From an uncultured Pelagimonas sp. (lineage in GTDB: Bacteria; Pseudomonadota; Alphaproteobacteria; Rhodobacterales; Rhodobacteraceae): a stretch of DNA of 64,000 nt. Below the pieces are notes generated by a model. It ran no database searches and was not told the origin of the DNA. It saw only the letters and a list, made by a program, of their open reading frames with translations. This document shows positions 1 through 8,903 of the stretch, one piece after another; position 1 is the stretch's first letter, and each line of letters begins with the position of its first letter. The stretch is from the NCBI GenBank assembly GCA_947497905.1, contig CANMIH010000001.1:992001-1056000 (forward strand), written 5' to 3'. The translations under genes and the position numbers were made by a program.

Positions 1-255
1 GTTGAGCGTGACCGCAAAACCATTGTCGTCAACCTCGAGATCCTCAAACCAGTGCTGGATCACAACGGTCATTTCGTTGGGATACCGCTCGCGCAGCCAC
101 GGCGCGATCTCAACATCCGGGAAACCGGTGTCGAAGGTGATGAAAAAATGATGTTCCCCCGGCAAGCCATCTTTTTGGATGCTCACCAAAACTTCTTGGA
201 TGAGGCTGCGCATCGCACGATGCATCAGCTTGCCATAGTCGATACCCGAAGACAT
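1..255 (-). CDS. sspB: SspB-like ClpXP adaptor (3' end outside window)
   Basis: The first 85 codons of a minus-strand gene run off the left edge. The protein begins MSSGIDYGKLMHRAMRSL and continues with PGEHHFFITFDT, a PDVEIAPWLRERYP stretch and TVVIQHWFEDL. I recognise this as the alphaproteobacterial SspB family, which tethers ssrA-tagged and other substrates to the ClpXP protease. The start is the ATG at 253-255. An ssrA gene lies only 3.5 kb away in this window. The C-terminal ClpX-binding tail is not visible because the gene is cut. Identity rests on remembered family sequence. Confidence 0.88.
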   Translation of the reverse strand, partial: MSSGIDYGKLMHRAMRSLIQEVLVSIQKDGLPGEHHFFITFDTGFPDVEIAPWLRERYPNEMTVVIQHWFEDLEVDDNGFAVTLN

Positions 256-325
256 AGATCCGCCCTTCTTATTTGCGCTCAGCATATTGGAATTGTCGCG
301 GAACGAAAGGGCAGAAATCCACCGC

Positions 326-1576
326 TTAAACGAGAAACCAGCTTAGTGCGGCACAAACCAGCAGTGTGGTCAGGACGCCAAGACGCAGCATCACCAACAT
401 CACCGTGGCGAGAGCCAAAAGCGGTAGGATCTGCCAATCAAAAGACGACAGCACAGGCGCGGGCAGGGTGAGGGGCCCAGCCGACCACGTACCAATATCC
501 GCAAATGCCACATGCAGTGCAAACCAAAGCGAAAGATTTAGGATCACCCCTACAACAGCAGAGGAAATCGCCCGCAGCGCAGCACTTAGGCGCGGACGGC
601 CCAGCAGGGTTTCGACATAAGGGGCCCCGGCAAAGATCCATAGGAAACAGGGCACGAAGGTCATCCAAAGCGTCAACACGCCCGCCACAAGCGCGAAACC
701 CAAGCCACCTTGAACATATCCGGTCAGCATTCCGACAAATTGGGTCACGAGAATAAGTGGCCCAGGGGTAGTCTCTGCCAGGCCAAGCGCGTCAACCATC
801 TGCCCGGTTTCAAGCCACGCGCGGTTTTGAACAACCTCTTGCGCCATATAGGCCAGAACGGCATAGGCACCGCCAAAGGTAACAACCGCGAGTTTTGCAA
901 AGAAAGCCGAGAGCTCAAACAAGAGCGTCTGGTCGCAGAGCCAAAGAATAGGCAATGGGGCAAGCCAGGCCAATGCCCACAAAACAAGGACTGAAGGTTT
1001 GGTTTTCCCTGTAACCTCAGGCACGTCCTCGGCGACATCATTTTTGCTCGTCCAATATCCAACGGCGGCACTGAGAGCGATCACAAGCGGAAATGGGGCG
1101 TTCAGGGCAAAGATGGCAAAGAAGGATCCAAGCGCAAGTGCAATAGCCGTTAGAGAGCCCAGCGCCCTTTGTGACAGACGGATTAGCGCTTGGGCGACAA
1201 TCACAATTACGCAGGCTTTGACACCCAACATAAGCGCTTGGGTTTCGGGACGTGCCCCAAAGGCTCCATAGGCCAAAGCCAAGGCTGCAATCACCAAAGC
1301 GCCGGGCAGCACAAAGAGGGCACCAGCCAACACCCCTCCGGCCACGCTGCGAAGCCGCCACCCCGCATATGTCGCCAACTGCATCGCCTCTGGCCCGGGC
1401 AAAAGCATGCAAAAGCTCAGCGCGCGGAGGAATTGATCCTGAGACAGCCAGCGCTGTTCATCAACCAAGACACGTTGCATCAAAGCAATTTGCGCCGCCG
1501 GTCCACCAAATGAAGTGATCCCGATCTGGCCGAAGGTGCGAAACAAAGTGGAATAGCTGGGTGTTGTCATGGGCAT
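326..1576 (-). CDS. chrA: ChrA-type chromate transporter
   Basis: This is a 416-residue polytopic membrane protein. The N-terminal half has FGQIGITSFGGPAAQI and LLPGPEAMQLATYAGW, the conserved signatures of the CHR family. The C-terminal half repeats the pattern (LAVVTFGGAYAVLAYMAQ; AETTPGPLILVTQFVG), so this is a full-length two-domain transporter rather than a half-size CHR protein. The family exports chromate, or sulfate-like anions, across the inner membrane. ATG codons at residues 1 and 3 are both possible starts. No chrB or other chromate gene is adjacent, so the substrate is inferred from family only. Confidence 0.88.
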   Translation of the reverse strand: MPMTTPSYSTLFRTFGQIGITSFGGPAAQIALMQRVLVDEQRWLSQDQFLRALSFCMLLPGPEAMQLATYAGWRLRSVAGGVLAGALFVLPGALVIAALALAYGAFGARPETQALMLGVKACVIVIVAQALIRLSQRALGSLTAIALALGSFFAIFALNAPFPLVIALSAAVGYWTSKNDVAEDVPEVTGKTKPSVLVLWALAWLAPLPILWLCDQTLLFELSAFFAKLAVVTFGGAYAVLAYMAQEVVQNRAWLETGQMVDALGLAETTPGPLILVTQFVGMLTGYVQGGLGFALVAGVLTLWMTFVPCFLWIFAGAPYVETLLGRPRLSAALRAISSAVVGVILNLSLWFALHVAFADIGTWSAGPLTLPAPVLSSFDWQILPLLALATVMLVMLRLGVLTTLLVCAALSWFLV

Positions 1577-1621
1577 GGCTTGCCCCCCATGACAGAGGAA
1601 TGCAACACTCTCTTGACGGTC

Positions 1622-2065
1622 TCAGCTGAGTTTTGTGCCTGACATGCACAGAAGGGCCGCATCCTCCGGGAGCAGCCCGAGATCTTGAAAATATGTCATC
1701 ATATCGACCTGGATGTGCACCCGGTTCAACAACCCATCACGTGTTTCAATCATGATGACGCCTGACTGCGTCGCAATTTGTTCTGTTGCCAAATTGCGAA
1801 TATCCATCTCGATCAGATAGGCAGATTTTCCCGAGAGATCATTGAGTGTCTCGTTGATGCGATAGCTTTTGAGAAGGGACAATTCGCGCAGCTGTTCGGC
1901 CATTTCGCGATAGTCCTGAGGGCCGAGTATGACGTTAGGGACCAATCCGGTGATTTGCGCCTCGGGATGAAAAAGCCGATCGACTGCAGTGGGGTCATCG
2001 GCGATCCAAACTTCGTCAAGAACTTTTGTAAGCAGAACCAAGGACAGAGATGTATCATTCGCCAT
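1622..2065 (-). CDS. SnoaL/NTF2-like fold protein
   Basis: A 147-residue soluble protein. It has the layout of the SnoaL/ketosteroid-isomerase-like (NTF2) superfamily: an N-terminal helix, then DDPTAVDRLFHPEAQITGLV, then a beta-rich C-terminal half ending in VHIQVDMMTYFQDLGLL. Such proteins form a cone-shaped cavity and may be small isomerases or hydratases, or binding proteins; the sequence does not say which. It is encoded upstream of and divergently from the halogenase, 103 bp away, so the two could share a control region. Whether they work together is inference. Confidence 0.6.
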   Translation of the reverse strand: MANDTSLSLVLLTKVLDEVWIADDPTAVDRLFHPEAQITGLVPNVILGPQDYREMAEQLRELSLLKSYRINETLNDLSGKSAYLIEMDIRNLATEQIATQSGVIMIETRDGLLNRVHIQVDMMTYFQDLGLLPEDAALLCMSGTKLS

Positions 2066-2168
2066 TCGAGTGTTCTACCGGCGCGAGCTTTAACAAATTC
2101 TGAAAGACAATTGATTTGCCTCTAAGCGATGTTAGCATCCTCCAACAGGTAGTGAGTTAGGGAGCAAG

Positions 2169-3803
2169 ATGTCAGATCCAATTTCCTCGGTTACAATTGT
2201 CGGAGGCGGTACCGCCGGCTGGCTCGCAGCTCTCTTGCTCAACCATACTCTGGGTAAGAATCCGAAAACCGGCAAACCCATCAAGGTCACATTGATAGAG
2301 TCGCCCAACATTCCAACCGTTGGAGTTGGCGAGGCCACGGTACCCGGCATGCCTCGGACACTCAAAGAATGCGGGATCTCGGAGCAGCAATTTTTCAGCG
2401 CCTGCAACAGTTCGTTCAAGCTTGGTGTGTTGTTCGATCATTGGAATGTCGATGAACACGGCAAACCCATCCAGTTCGTCAATCCCTTTGAATCTCCGCC
2501 TCCGCTCAAAGGTCTGGATTTGGCCAACTATTTCCTAAGGTTCGGCGCCGGAGATCTAGATTTTGTTCACCTGAGTGCGCCCTGCTTGGACTTACGCGAA
2601 GGGATGCGCGGCCCGCGTGGGTTTCGCGCCCCAGAGTTTCAGCGCGATGTAAACTTTGCCTATCATCTGGATGCGGGTAAATTCGCCGCGCTGCTTCGCG
2701 ACCAATGTGTGGCCAAAGGCGTCGAGCATGTGTTGGACAATCTTCAGAACGTTGAGCTGAATGAGGAAGGCTATGTTGCCGCGCTGCATCTCGAAAAAGA
2801 GGGGCGTCGTCCCGTTGAACTGGTTCTGGATTGCACAGGGTTTCGCGGCTTGATCATCAATCAGGCTCTTGGCAGTGAGTTTATCGATTACTCCCGGTAT
2901 CTTGCCAACGACAAAGCCATGGCAGTGCAAATCCCGCATCAAAGTGACCAGATTGAGCCGATGACACGGTCAACAGCACTTGGGGCAGGGTGGACATGGC
3001 GAGTCCCGCTCTATAACCGCATCGGTACCGGATATGTCTATTCGAGCGCCCATCGCAGCGATGAACAGGCCAGAGAGGAATTTCTAAACTGGCTGGGTCC
3101 GGCAGGTAAGGATGCCGAACCTCGGATTATTCCTATGCGGGTTGGCCGCAACCGCGAGCTTTGGGTAAAGAACTGCGTGGCGGTTGGTCTCTCAGGTGGA
3201 TTCATTGAACCGCTTGAATCGACGGCCATTCATATGATCGAAATGGCGGTGCGGTTCCTTGTCACCTATTTCCCAGACACCAGCTATGCCGAGCCCTTGC
3301 GCCAAAGGTTCAATCAACAGATGGAGAACCTCTACGATGAGGTGCGCGACTTCATTTGTTTGCACTACACACTGAACAACCGCACGGACAGCGATTATTG
3401 GATCGACGCGCGCGAGCAATTGGAAGTTCCCGATACGCTGGCCGAAAACCTTGAGCTTTGGCGCCACGTCCTTCCCGGGCACTACGATCTCAAGCATGAC
3501 TCGCTGTTTTCCGTCTACACCTATCACACCGTGCTTCTCGGCAAACGTGTATACGAGATGGGGTATGCGGCGCCCAATTTCGGAGCTGTCTTGGATCTCG
3601 ATGAAGATGCCTGGTGGGAATTCGTTGCGAACCGTCGCGCCCATTTTGCTTCGATCGCCGAAAAATCCGCCGATCACAGGCATTTGCTTCGCGACATTCG
3701 CGGAGAATTAGGCAGCCGTGAGAGGCGCACACTGGAACGCGGTGGTCAGCTTGAGATGCCCATCATGTCTCAACATGACCAGGCAGAATCCGCATTGCTG
3801 TAG
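2169..3803 (+). CDS. Flavin-dependent (tryptophan-type) halogenase
   Basis: A 544-residue protein with the hallmarks of FADH2-dependent halogenases. An N-terminal dinucleotide-binding GGGTAGW sits at residues 12-18, then GVGEATVPG near 52-60. A candidate catalytic lysine is K84 (SSFKLG), and the family motif W-x-W-x-(I/V)-P appears as WTWRVP at 275-280. GGFIEPLESTAIH near 340 carries the conserved active-site glutamate region. The family oxidises chloride or bromide and passes hypohalous acid to an aromatic substrate. An AGGGAGCAAG ribosome site precedes the ATG. No flavin reductase, peptide synthetase or other biosynthetic gene is adjacent, so the substrate is unknown. It converges on ssrA, with the stop about 8 bp from the RNA 3' end. 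Confidence 0.85.
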   Translation: MSDPISSVTIVGGGTAGWLAALLLNHTLGKNPKTGKPIKVTLIESPNIPTVGVGEATVPGMPRTLKECGISEQQFFSACNSSFKLGVLFDHWNVDEHGKPIQFVNPFESPPPLKGLDLANYFLRFGAGDLDFVHLSAPCLDLREGMRGPRGFRAPEFQRDVNFAYHLDAGKFAALLRDQCVAKGVEHVLDNLQNVELNEEGYVAALHLEKEGRRPVELVLDCTGFRGLIINQALGSEFIDYSRYLANDKAMAVQIPHQSDQIEPMTRSTALGAGWTWRVPLYNRIGTGYVYSSAHRSDEQAREEFLNWLGPAGKDAEPRIIPMRVGRNRELWVKNCVAVGLSGGFIEPLESTAIHMIEMAVRFLVTYFPDTSYAEPLRQRFNQQMENLYDEVRDFICLHYTLNNRTDSDYWIDAREQLEVPDTLAENLELWRHVLPGHYDLKHDSLFSVYTYHTVLLGKRVYEMGYAAPNFGAVLDLDEDAWWEFVANRRAHFASIAEKSADHRHLLRDIRGELGSRERRTLERGGQLEMPIMSQHDQAESALL

Positions 3804-3811
3804 AGGGCAGT

Positions 3812-4120
3812 GGAGGTTTCTGTTGCCAGGTACCTCCGAACCCCGCCTCACGCGGCTAGGCGAAAGGACTTAAGTTTCGATCTCTCGAACTGCTTACGCA
3901 GCCAGAGCTACCGGAGCACGATTGTCGTTTGCAATTGTACTTTCTGAACCGATAACGGTGGTATCTCACCGAAGCAAAGCTACGTTTTTACGCGTTCGTC
4001 GATCCTATTTCGTCCCCATGATCCTCAAACGAAGGATGATTGGTGGAGACGCCGGGTACCGCCCCCGGGTCCGATCCGTTTATTATACGCGCGTTTATGC
4101 CCATAGATCCCGAAGGAACA
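3812..4120 (-). ncRNA. ssrA: Permuted two-piece transfer-messenger RNA (ssrA)
   Basis: Read on the minus strand, this is an alphaproteobacterial permuted tmRNA gene. The acceptor piece comes first and ends in GGCGTCTCCACCA (CCA at 4041-4043). A spacer of about 23 nt (4018-4040) follows. The coding piece then starts GGGGACGAAATAGGATCGACG at 4017. GGGGACG and CGTCTCC pair over 7 bp to rebuild the acceptor stem. The tag reading frame is at 3894-3932 and encodes ANDNRAPVALAA plus stop, the tag I associate with Rhodobacterales. A hairpin GGAGGT...ACCTCC closes the 3' end near 3812. The 5' end (about 4120) is estimated from a weak promoter-like TTATGT at about 4126-4131. The RNA rescues stalled ribosomes and marks peptides for ClpXP. 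Confidence 0.9.
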
Positions 4121-4249
4121 TCTCTCACATAAGGTTTCTGACGAGGGATGCAAAGGGGTTTCGGAAATTTTTCTGGCGCCTTTTGGCTGTTTTCCGTTTT
4201 CGGTCAGCACGTGAGGCGCGGATTCCTTGAATGCATCCAGAAAGTTAGC

Positions 4250-5080
4250 TTAAGCGTTTTTCAAGGGCCGCAAGACCTGACGGCATGCAGCAATCATAGG
4301 ATCATGGGTCTCTTTGAGGATCTGAACACGGTCAAACCTGTCGGGGTCGCGTGTGACAGCCGTGCGAAGCGCGTCTCCAAAGGCGAGACGCAGCTCTGTC
4401 CCGATATTGAATTTGCAGACATTCGACCCCGAAGCCAGTGATCTACGTTGCGCTATGGGTACCCCCGATCCGCCATGTATGACCAATGGTACCTGAGTGA
4501 CGGCTTCAATCGCTCGAATGCGGGGCTCATCCAGCCCGCCCTGTTTCTCCTGTTGCAGGTGCACATTCCCAACAGAGATCGCCATTGCGTCGACGCCTGT
4601 GTCTCGTGCGAATTGAGAAGCCTCATCTGGGTCGGTTCCAGCTGAACTTTCGCCTCCGGAATAGCCAACAAAACCGATCTCACCTTCACAGGACACACCC
4701 GCAGCATGGGCCATTTCAGCTATAGCGGCCGTTTCATCAATATTCTGCGCAAGCGGTTTGCGAGATCCGTCAAACATAACAGAGGTGAACCCGCAGTCGA
4801 TGGCGACGCGGCAGTCTTCGGCGCTATAGCCGTGGTCAAGATGTGCAACCACTGGCACCGAGGCCGTTTCGGCCAGATGCCGGAACATTTTACCAAGCAC
4901 CGGTAAAGGCGTGTGTTCACGGCACGACGGGCCAGCCTGTAGGATCACAGGGCAAGCTTCGGCCTCTGCGGCGGTGACAAAGGCACGCATGTCTTCCCAA
5001 CCAAGGGTGACAAGCCCCGCGACGGCATATCCGTCGCGCAGGGCGGGCTGAAGCACATCAGAAAGAGTGACAAGCGTCAT
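4250..5080 (-). CDS. iolJ: Class II aldolase of the inositol cluster (IolJ-like)
   Basis: A 276-residue class II (zinc) fructose-bisphosphate aldolase-type protein. Zn-ligand and catalytic signatures are VAHLDHG near residue 80, CEGEIG near 130 and VIHGGSG near 200. Its start overlaps the stop of iolB by 4 bp, so it is the last gene of iolD-iolC-iolB-iolJ. By position it probably cleaves 6-phospho-5-dehydro-2-deoxygluconate to dihydroxyacetone phosphate and malonate semialdehyde. A general tagatose/fructose-bisphosphate aldolase cannot be excluded by eye. Confidence 0.75.
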   Translation of the reverse strand: MTLVTLSDVLQPALRDGYAVAGLVTLGWEDMRAFVTAAEAEACPVILQAGPSCREHTPLPVLGKMFRHLAETASVPVVAHLDHGYSAEDCRVAIDCGFTSVMFDGSRKPLAQNIDETAAIAEMAHAAGVSCEGEIGFVGYSGGESSAGTDPDEASQFARDTGVDAMAISVGNVHLQQEKQGGLDEPRIRAIEAVTQVPLVIHGGSGVPIAQRRSLASGSNVCKFNIGTELRLAFGDALRTAVTRDPDRFDRVQILKETHDPMIAACRQVLRPLKNA

Positions 5081-5919
5081 TTGAACTTGGCCACCATGTC
5101 CATAATTCCGGGAATGGTGTGCAGCTGTTCTTCATGGGTTGGCTGGAAGTACTGCTTCAAAGACCGCTGACTAAGCCCGCCCAGAATTGTGAAATAGTAC
5201 ATTTCATATCCAGGAAGTGCGGCACAGGGATGATAGCCCTTGTCGATCATGATCGTAGAGCCATCCATGATATGATAGGCATCGCCGGGCTTGTTGTCTT
5301 CGCGCTGCAACATCTGAAGGCCGGAGCCATAGTTAGGCTTGAAGCGGAAGTTATAGGTTTCGTCGTGCCGCGTTTCATCCGGCAAACGATCGGTGTCATG
5401 TTTATGACTGGGGAAGCCAGACCATCCGCCTGCGCCAACGGTGAAAAGCTCGCTCACCAGAAGACGGCCAACTTTGTCGTGATGCTGCGCACCAAGGATG
5501 TGTTTGATTTTACGATGCGTTTTGGTGTTGTCGGAGCCATATTGCACCAGATCAATGTCGTCGCCGCGCACATCAAAAGGCTCAAGCACCTTGTCGTATT
5601 TCGCCCCGGCGATAAAGGTTTCGGTGTCATCCGTCAGGCAAGTGATGCGCACTTTGGCACCGACGGGCACGTAAACGCCCTCTGGCTCACCGCCCCATAC
5701 ATCACCTGATCTGTTGCCAAGTGTATCAAATACGGCACCATCAACATCAACAGTCACTGTGCCAGTGGCCGGTACAACGCAGGTCTCATAGCCCGGCACA
5801 TTGTATTCAAAGATCTCGCCTTTTTTCAGCTTGATAATGTTGAAATAGTTCAGGGGAACAAGGTCGTGATCCACATCAACGATGGGTTTGTTCTGGTTAT
5901 CGTGAGGCGCGATATGCAT
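5077..5919 (-). CDS. iolB: 5-deoxy-glucuronate isomerase
   Basis: A 280-residue cupin-like protein matching IolB in length and pattern. It has PGYETCVVPATGTVTVDVDG near the N terminus, a histidine-rich centre (SGFPSHKHDTDRLPDETRHDETYNF split over about 170-195) and DKGYHPCAALPGYEMYYF near 235-250. IolB isomerises 5-deoxy-glucuronate to 5-dehydro-2-deoxy-gluconate in myo-inositol breakdown. It starts 13 bp after the stop of iolC and overlaps the next gene by 4 bp, consistent with one operon. Confidence 0.92.
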   Translation of the reverse strand: MHIAPHDNQNKPIVDVDHDLVPLNYFNIIKLKKGEIFEYNVPGYETCVVPATGTVTVDVDGAVFDTLGNRSGDVWGGEPEGVYVPVGAKVRITCLTDDTETFIAGAKYDKVLEPFDVRGDDIDLVQYGSDNTKTHRKIKHILGAQHHDKVGRLLVSELFTVGAGGWSGFPSHKHDTDRLPDETRHDETYNFRFKPNYGSGLQMLQREDNKPGDAYHIMDGSTIMIDKGYHPCAALPGYEMYYFTILGGLSQRSLKQYFQPTHEEQLHTIPGIMDMVAKFK

Positions 5920-5931
5920 GGGCCTCTCCTT

Positions 5932-6912
5932 TCATGTAGCGGTTGGGCCGGGGTGCTCTTGCAAAAATGCCTCCAACTCTGCCGTTGTCGGCATTGAGGG
6001 TGCACATCCCGGTTTCGAAACGACGATGGAAGCACAGGCAGAGCCACGCAAAACGGCGCTTCGCAGGTCATGTCCCGTGGCAAGTGACGCAAGCAAACCA
6101 GCCATAAAGCTGTCGCCTGCGCCGTTTGGTTTGACGGCCGTGACGGGGTAGATGCCCGTGCGAATTTCTTGCCCGTCAACAAGGGTGATCGCACCCTCAT
6201 GACCCATCTTGTAGATCACCATTTTACCTGAGGCCGCGAGCTCGCGGGCTTTGTCCAAGCCCTTTTCGATCCCACCGGCCATAAAGCCGAATTCCTCATC
6301 ATTGCCAATGATCAGGTCGCTTTCCTCACCGGCACGCGAGAGCACCTCGGCTGCGACGTCGGAAGAGGGCCAAGAATAGGGCCGGTAGTCGATATCAAAC
6401 AAGATCGGCACGCCGGCCGCGCGTGCATTCTCAAACGCCCGGAAGGTCGAGCTACGCGAGGGGTCCGCCGCAAACACCGTGCCCGCAGTGATCAGTGCGC
6501 CGAATGAGGCATAGTCGACGCGGTCAACATCCTCATTGGTCACCTGAAAATCGACCGCATTGTTGCGATAGATACAGAGTTGAAAGTCGTCCATGGTGCT
6601 TTCGTAGACCGCAAGAGAGACACGGTGTTCGCCATCCAGAACTTTCACATACTGAGTATCTACGCCGTAGTGCTTTAGCTTGTTGGTGCAAAAACGGCCC
6701 ACAGTGTCATTGCTGACAGAAGTGATCAGTGCCGATTGCATCCCAAGCTTACACAGTCCGGCGCAGATGTTTGCAGATGATCCTCCCAGATCGGCACGGA
6801 ACATGTCGGCATGTTCCGCTTTGGTGCCCTGAGGATCTGCGAACATATCCATGCCCGTGCGACCGAAAACAGCAAAGTTTCCTTTTCGAATTCCGTCCAA
6901 CAAGGTGCTCAT
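5932..6912 (-). CDS. iolC: 5-dehydro-2-deoxygluconokinase
   Basis: A 326-residue PfkB-family sugar kinase. The N-terminal GGSSANICAGLCKLG region and the C-terminal NGAGDSFMAGLL anion hole/catalytic aspartate motif are both present. IolC phosphorylates 5-dehydro-2-deoxy-gluconate. I chose the ATG at 6910-6912 (MSTLLDGIRKGNF) because it overlaps the iolD stop as ATGA, a translational-coupling arrangement. The reading frame extends 13 codons upstream, but that part lies inside iolD and looks like shadow. Confidence 0.9.
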   Translation of the reverse strand: MSTLLDGIRKGNFAVFGRTGMDMFADPQGTKAEHADMFRADLGGSSANICAGLCKLGMQSALITSVSNDTVGRFCTNKLKHYGVDTQYVKVLDGEHRVSLAVYESTMDDFQLCIYRNNAVDFQVTNEDVDRVDYASFGALITAGTVFAADPSRSSTFRAFENARAAGVPILFDIDYRPYSWPSSDVAAEVLSRAGEESDLIIGNDEEFGFMAGGIEKGLDKARELAASGKMVIYKMGHEGAITLVDGQEIRTGIYPVTAVKPNGAGDSFMAGLLASLATGHDLRSAVLRGSACASIVVSKPGCAPSMPTTAELEAFLQEHPGPTAT

Positions 6913-8780
6913 CAGACCCCCCGACGCTGTTTTGAACGTGAGGATTCCCATTCAACATGAGCCTTCCGAACGGTATCGTCGTCGGTGATATGCGGTGTGC
7001 CGACCTCCCACCAAGTATGGCCTTCGGTGGTCCAGCCCTCATAGGGATCAACATCCATGACAATCACATAGGTTTTGTCTGAGGCTTTGGCGCGCTTAAA
7101 CGCCTCGCCAAGTTCCGCAGGTGTCGCCACCTTTTCTGCAGACGCCCCCATCGAGGCGGCATGGGCCACAAAATCGACGCCAAACGCTTCTGGAATTGTT
7201 GGACAATCCTCAAGCAGGTTGTTGAAACTCTCATTGCCTGTGTTGTTTTGCAGCTTGTTGATGACTGCGAAGCCGCCGTTGTCGAGCACGAGGACGATCA
7301 TCTTCTGACGGCTTAGAACACTAGAATAGATATCTGAGTTCAGCATCATGTAAGAGCCATCCCCACAGAAGGTGATGGTGTCTTGTTCGGGCTCTTGTTC
7401 GGCCTGAGCAATGCGTGCGCCCCAGGCTCCGGCAATTTCATACCCCATACAGGAAAAACCGAATTCGACGTCGACAGTGCCAATATCAAGCGTGCGCCAG
7501 TTGGCCGTCACTTCGGCAGGCAATCCGCCAGCAGCGGCAACAACGCGATCACGAGGATCGCACAGCGCATTCACGACGCCGATGGCCTGCGCATAGGAAT
7601 TGGGGCGGTTTCCATGTTCGACGTTTTTGGCAACATAGGCGTCCCATTTGCTGCGTTCCGTCTTGGCGAAGGCCTCCCACTCCGTCGGAGCACGATAGTC
7701 GAGCACCTCAGAGAGAGCCGTCAGTGACAGTTTGGCATCCCCCACAACAGGCAAGGACATGTGCTTTCCAGCGTCATGTCGGCCAGCATTGATTGAAATG
7801 AATTTCGCGTCCTGATCGAAGGCCGTCCAGGACCCGGTTGTAAAGTCCTGAAGACGGGTGCCAACAGCGACCACCACATCGGCCTTCTCGGCTATTGCGT
7901 TGGCACTGTTTGAACCGGTCACCCCAAGAGGTCCGATGTTTAGCGGGTGTGTGGCCAACATATTGGCCCGTCCGGCGATGGTCTCGACCACCGGAATGTT
8001 ATGCGTCTCAGCAAACTCAGTGAGTTCGCTGACGGCCCGCGAGTATTGCACACCTCCGCCCGCAATAAGCATCGGGCGTTTCGCGGTTTTCAAAAGCGCA
8101 ACGGCATCGGCGATCTCGGCGCTGTCAGGGCTTTGTCGGCGAATACGGTGGAGCTTCTTCTCAAAGAACTTTACCGGAAAGTCGTAGGTCCACCCCTGAA
8201 CGTCTTGCGGCAGGCCTAAAAATGCAGGTCCAGAATCTGCTGGATCAAGGAGTGTCGCGATGGCCGCGGGCAAGGATTGGATCACCTGCGCAGGATGGGT
8301 GATCCGATCCCAATAGCGGCTCACTGGTTTGAACGCGTCATTTACACCAAAGGTTGGATCGTAGAAATTTTCCATCTGCTGCAACACCGGGTCGGGCAGA
8401 CGGGTAAGGAAGGTGTCACCACACAAAAGCAGCATCGGAAGCCGGTTTGCGTGGGCAAGGCCTGCGGCGGTCAACAGGTTGGCGGTGCCGGGCCCGGCGC
8501 TTGCGGTGCAGAACATAAAGCGCTGGCGCAGCCATTGTTTTGCGTAACCTGCTGCAGCAAATCCCATGCTTTGTTCATTCTGCCCACGGTAAAGGGGCAG
8601 GGTGTCGCGGTGGCTATTGAGCGCTTCTCCAAGGCAGGTCACATTGCCATGGCCAAAGATGCCAAACCCGCCTCCACAGAGGCGGTGTTCTTGGCCGTCA
8701 ATCTCAATGAACTGATTGGAAAGCCATCTAATAATTGCCTGCGCGGTGGTCAGGCGGATCGTGTCGTGTGAGGTCGTCAT
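6912..8780 (-). CDS. iolD: 3D-trihydroxycyclohexane-1,2-dione hydrolase (ThDP enzyme)
   Basis: A 622-residue thiamine-diphosphate enzyme. The Glu-containing pyrimidine-domain motif is in LYRGQNEQSMGFAAAGYAK near residue 60. The central FAD/ThDP-like domain lies around 200-340. The Mg/ThDP-binding GDGSYMMLNSDIYS ... VLDNGGFAVIN lies near 475-510. IolD hydrolytically opens the inositol ring product. It is the first gene of the leftward iol operon. Its promoter region (8781-8903) is shared with the divergent iolG operon and holds the LacI-type operator at 8857-8874. Confidence 0.92.
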   Translation of the reverse strand: MTTSHDTIRLTTAQAIIRWLSNQFIEIDGQEHRLCGGGFGIFGHGNVTCLGEALNSHRDTLPLYRGQNEQSMGFAAAGYAKQWLRQRFMFCTASAGPGTANLLTAAGLAHANRLPMLLLCGDTFLTRLPDPVLQQMENFYDPTFGVNDAFKPVSRYWDRITHPAQVIQSLPAAIATLLDPADSGPAFLGLPQDVQGWTYDFPVKFFEKKLHRIRRQSPDSAEIADAVALLKTAKRPMLIAGGGVQYSRAVSELTEFAETHNIPVVETIAGRANMLATHPLNIGPLGVTGSNSANAIAEKADVVVAVGTRLQDFTTGSWTAFDQDAKFISINAGRHDAGKHMSLPVVGDAKLSLTALSEVLDYRAPTEWEAFAKTERSKWDAYVAKNVEHGNRPNSYAQAIGVVNALCDPRDRVVAAAGGLPAEVTANWRTLDIGTVDVEFGFSCMGYEIAGAWGARIAQAEQEPEQDTITFCGDGSYMMLNSDIYSSVLSRQKMIVLVLDNGGFAVINKLQNNTGNESFNNLLEDCPTIPEAFGVDFVAHAASMGASAEKVATPAELGEAFKRAKASDKTYVIVMDVDPYEGWTTEGHTWWEVGTPHITDDDTVRKAHVEWESSRSKQRRGV

Positions 8781-8856
8781 ATCTGCGCGGGCCCTTTGGA
8801 AAATCCGGCCAATTGCCGAATGCAGCTTGCGAGTTTTCGATTCTCAAGATACAAGT

Positions 8857-8874
8857 TTTGCAACCGGTTGCAAA
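8857..8874. promoter_or_regulatory. Palindromic LacI-family operator (iol divergent promoter)
   Basis: A perfect 18-bp palindrome, TTTGCAACCGGTTGCAAA, lies 77 bp upstream of iolD and 30 bp upstream of iolG. The same core occurs at 13215-13234 beside the LacI-family gene. A central CG flanked by symmetric arms is the normal shape of LacI/GalR operators. I infer that the repressor at 12135-13133 binds both. Confidence 0.85.
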
Positions 8875-8903
8875 CTGAATTTCAAAACAACGAGGCACAC
8901 AGG

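Noticed and set aside
3922-4230. 102-codon plus-strand frame and an overlapping minus-strand frame
   Set aside because: They lie across the permuted ssrA gene, which explains the sequence; no ribosome site or protein family features.
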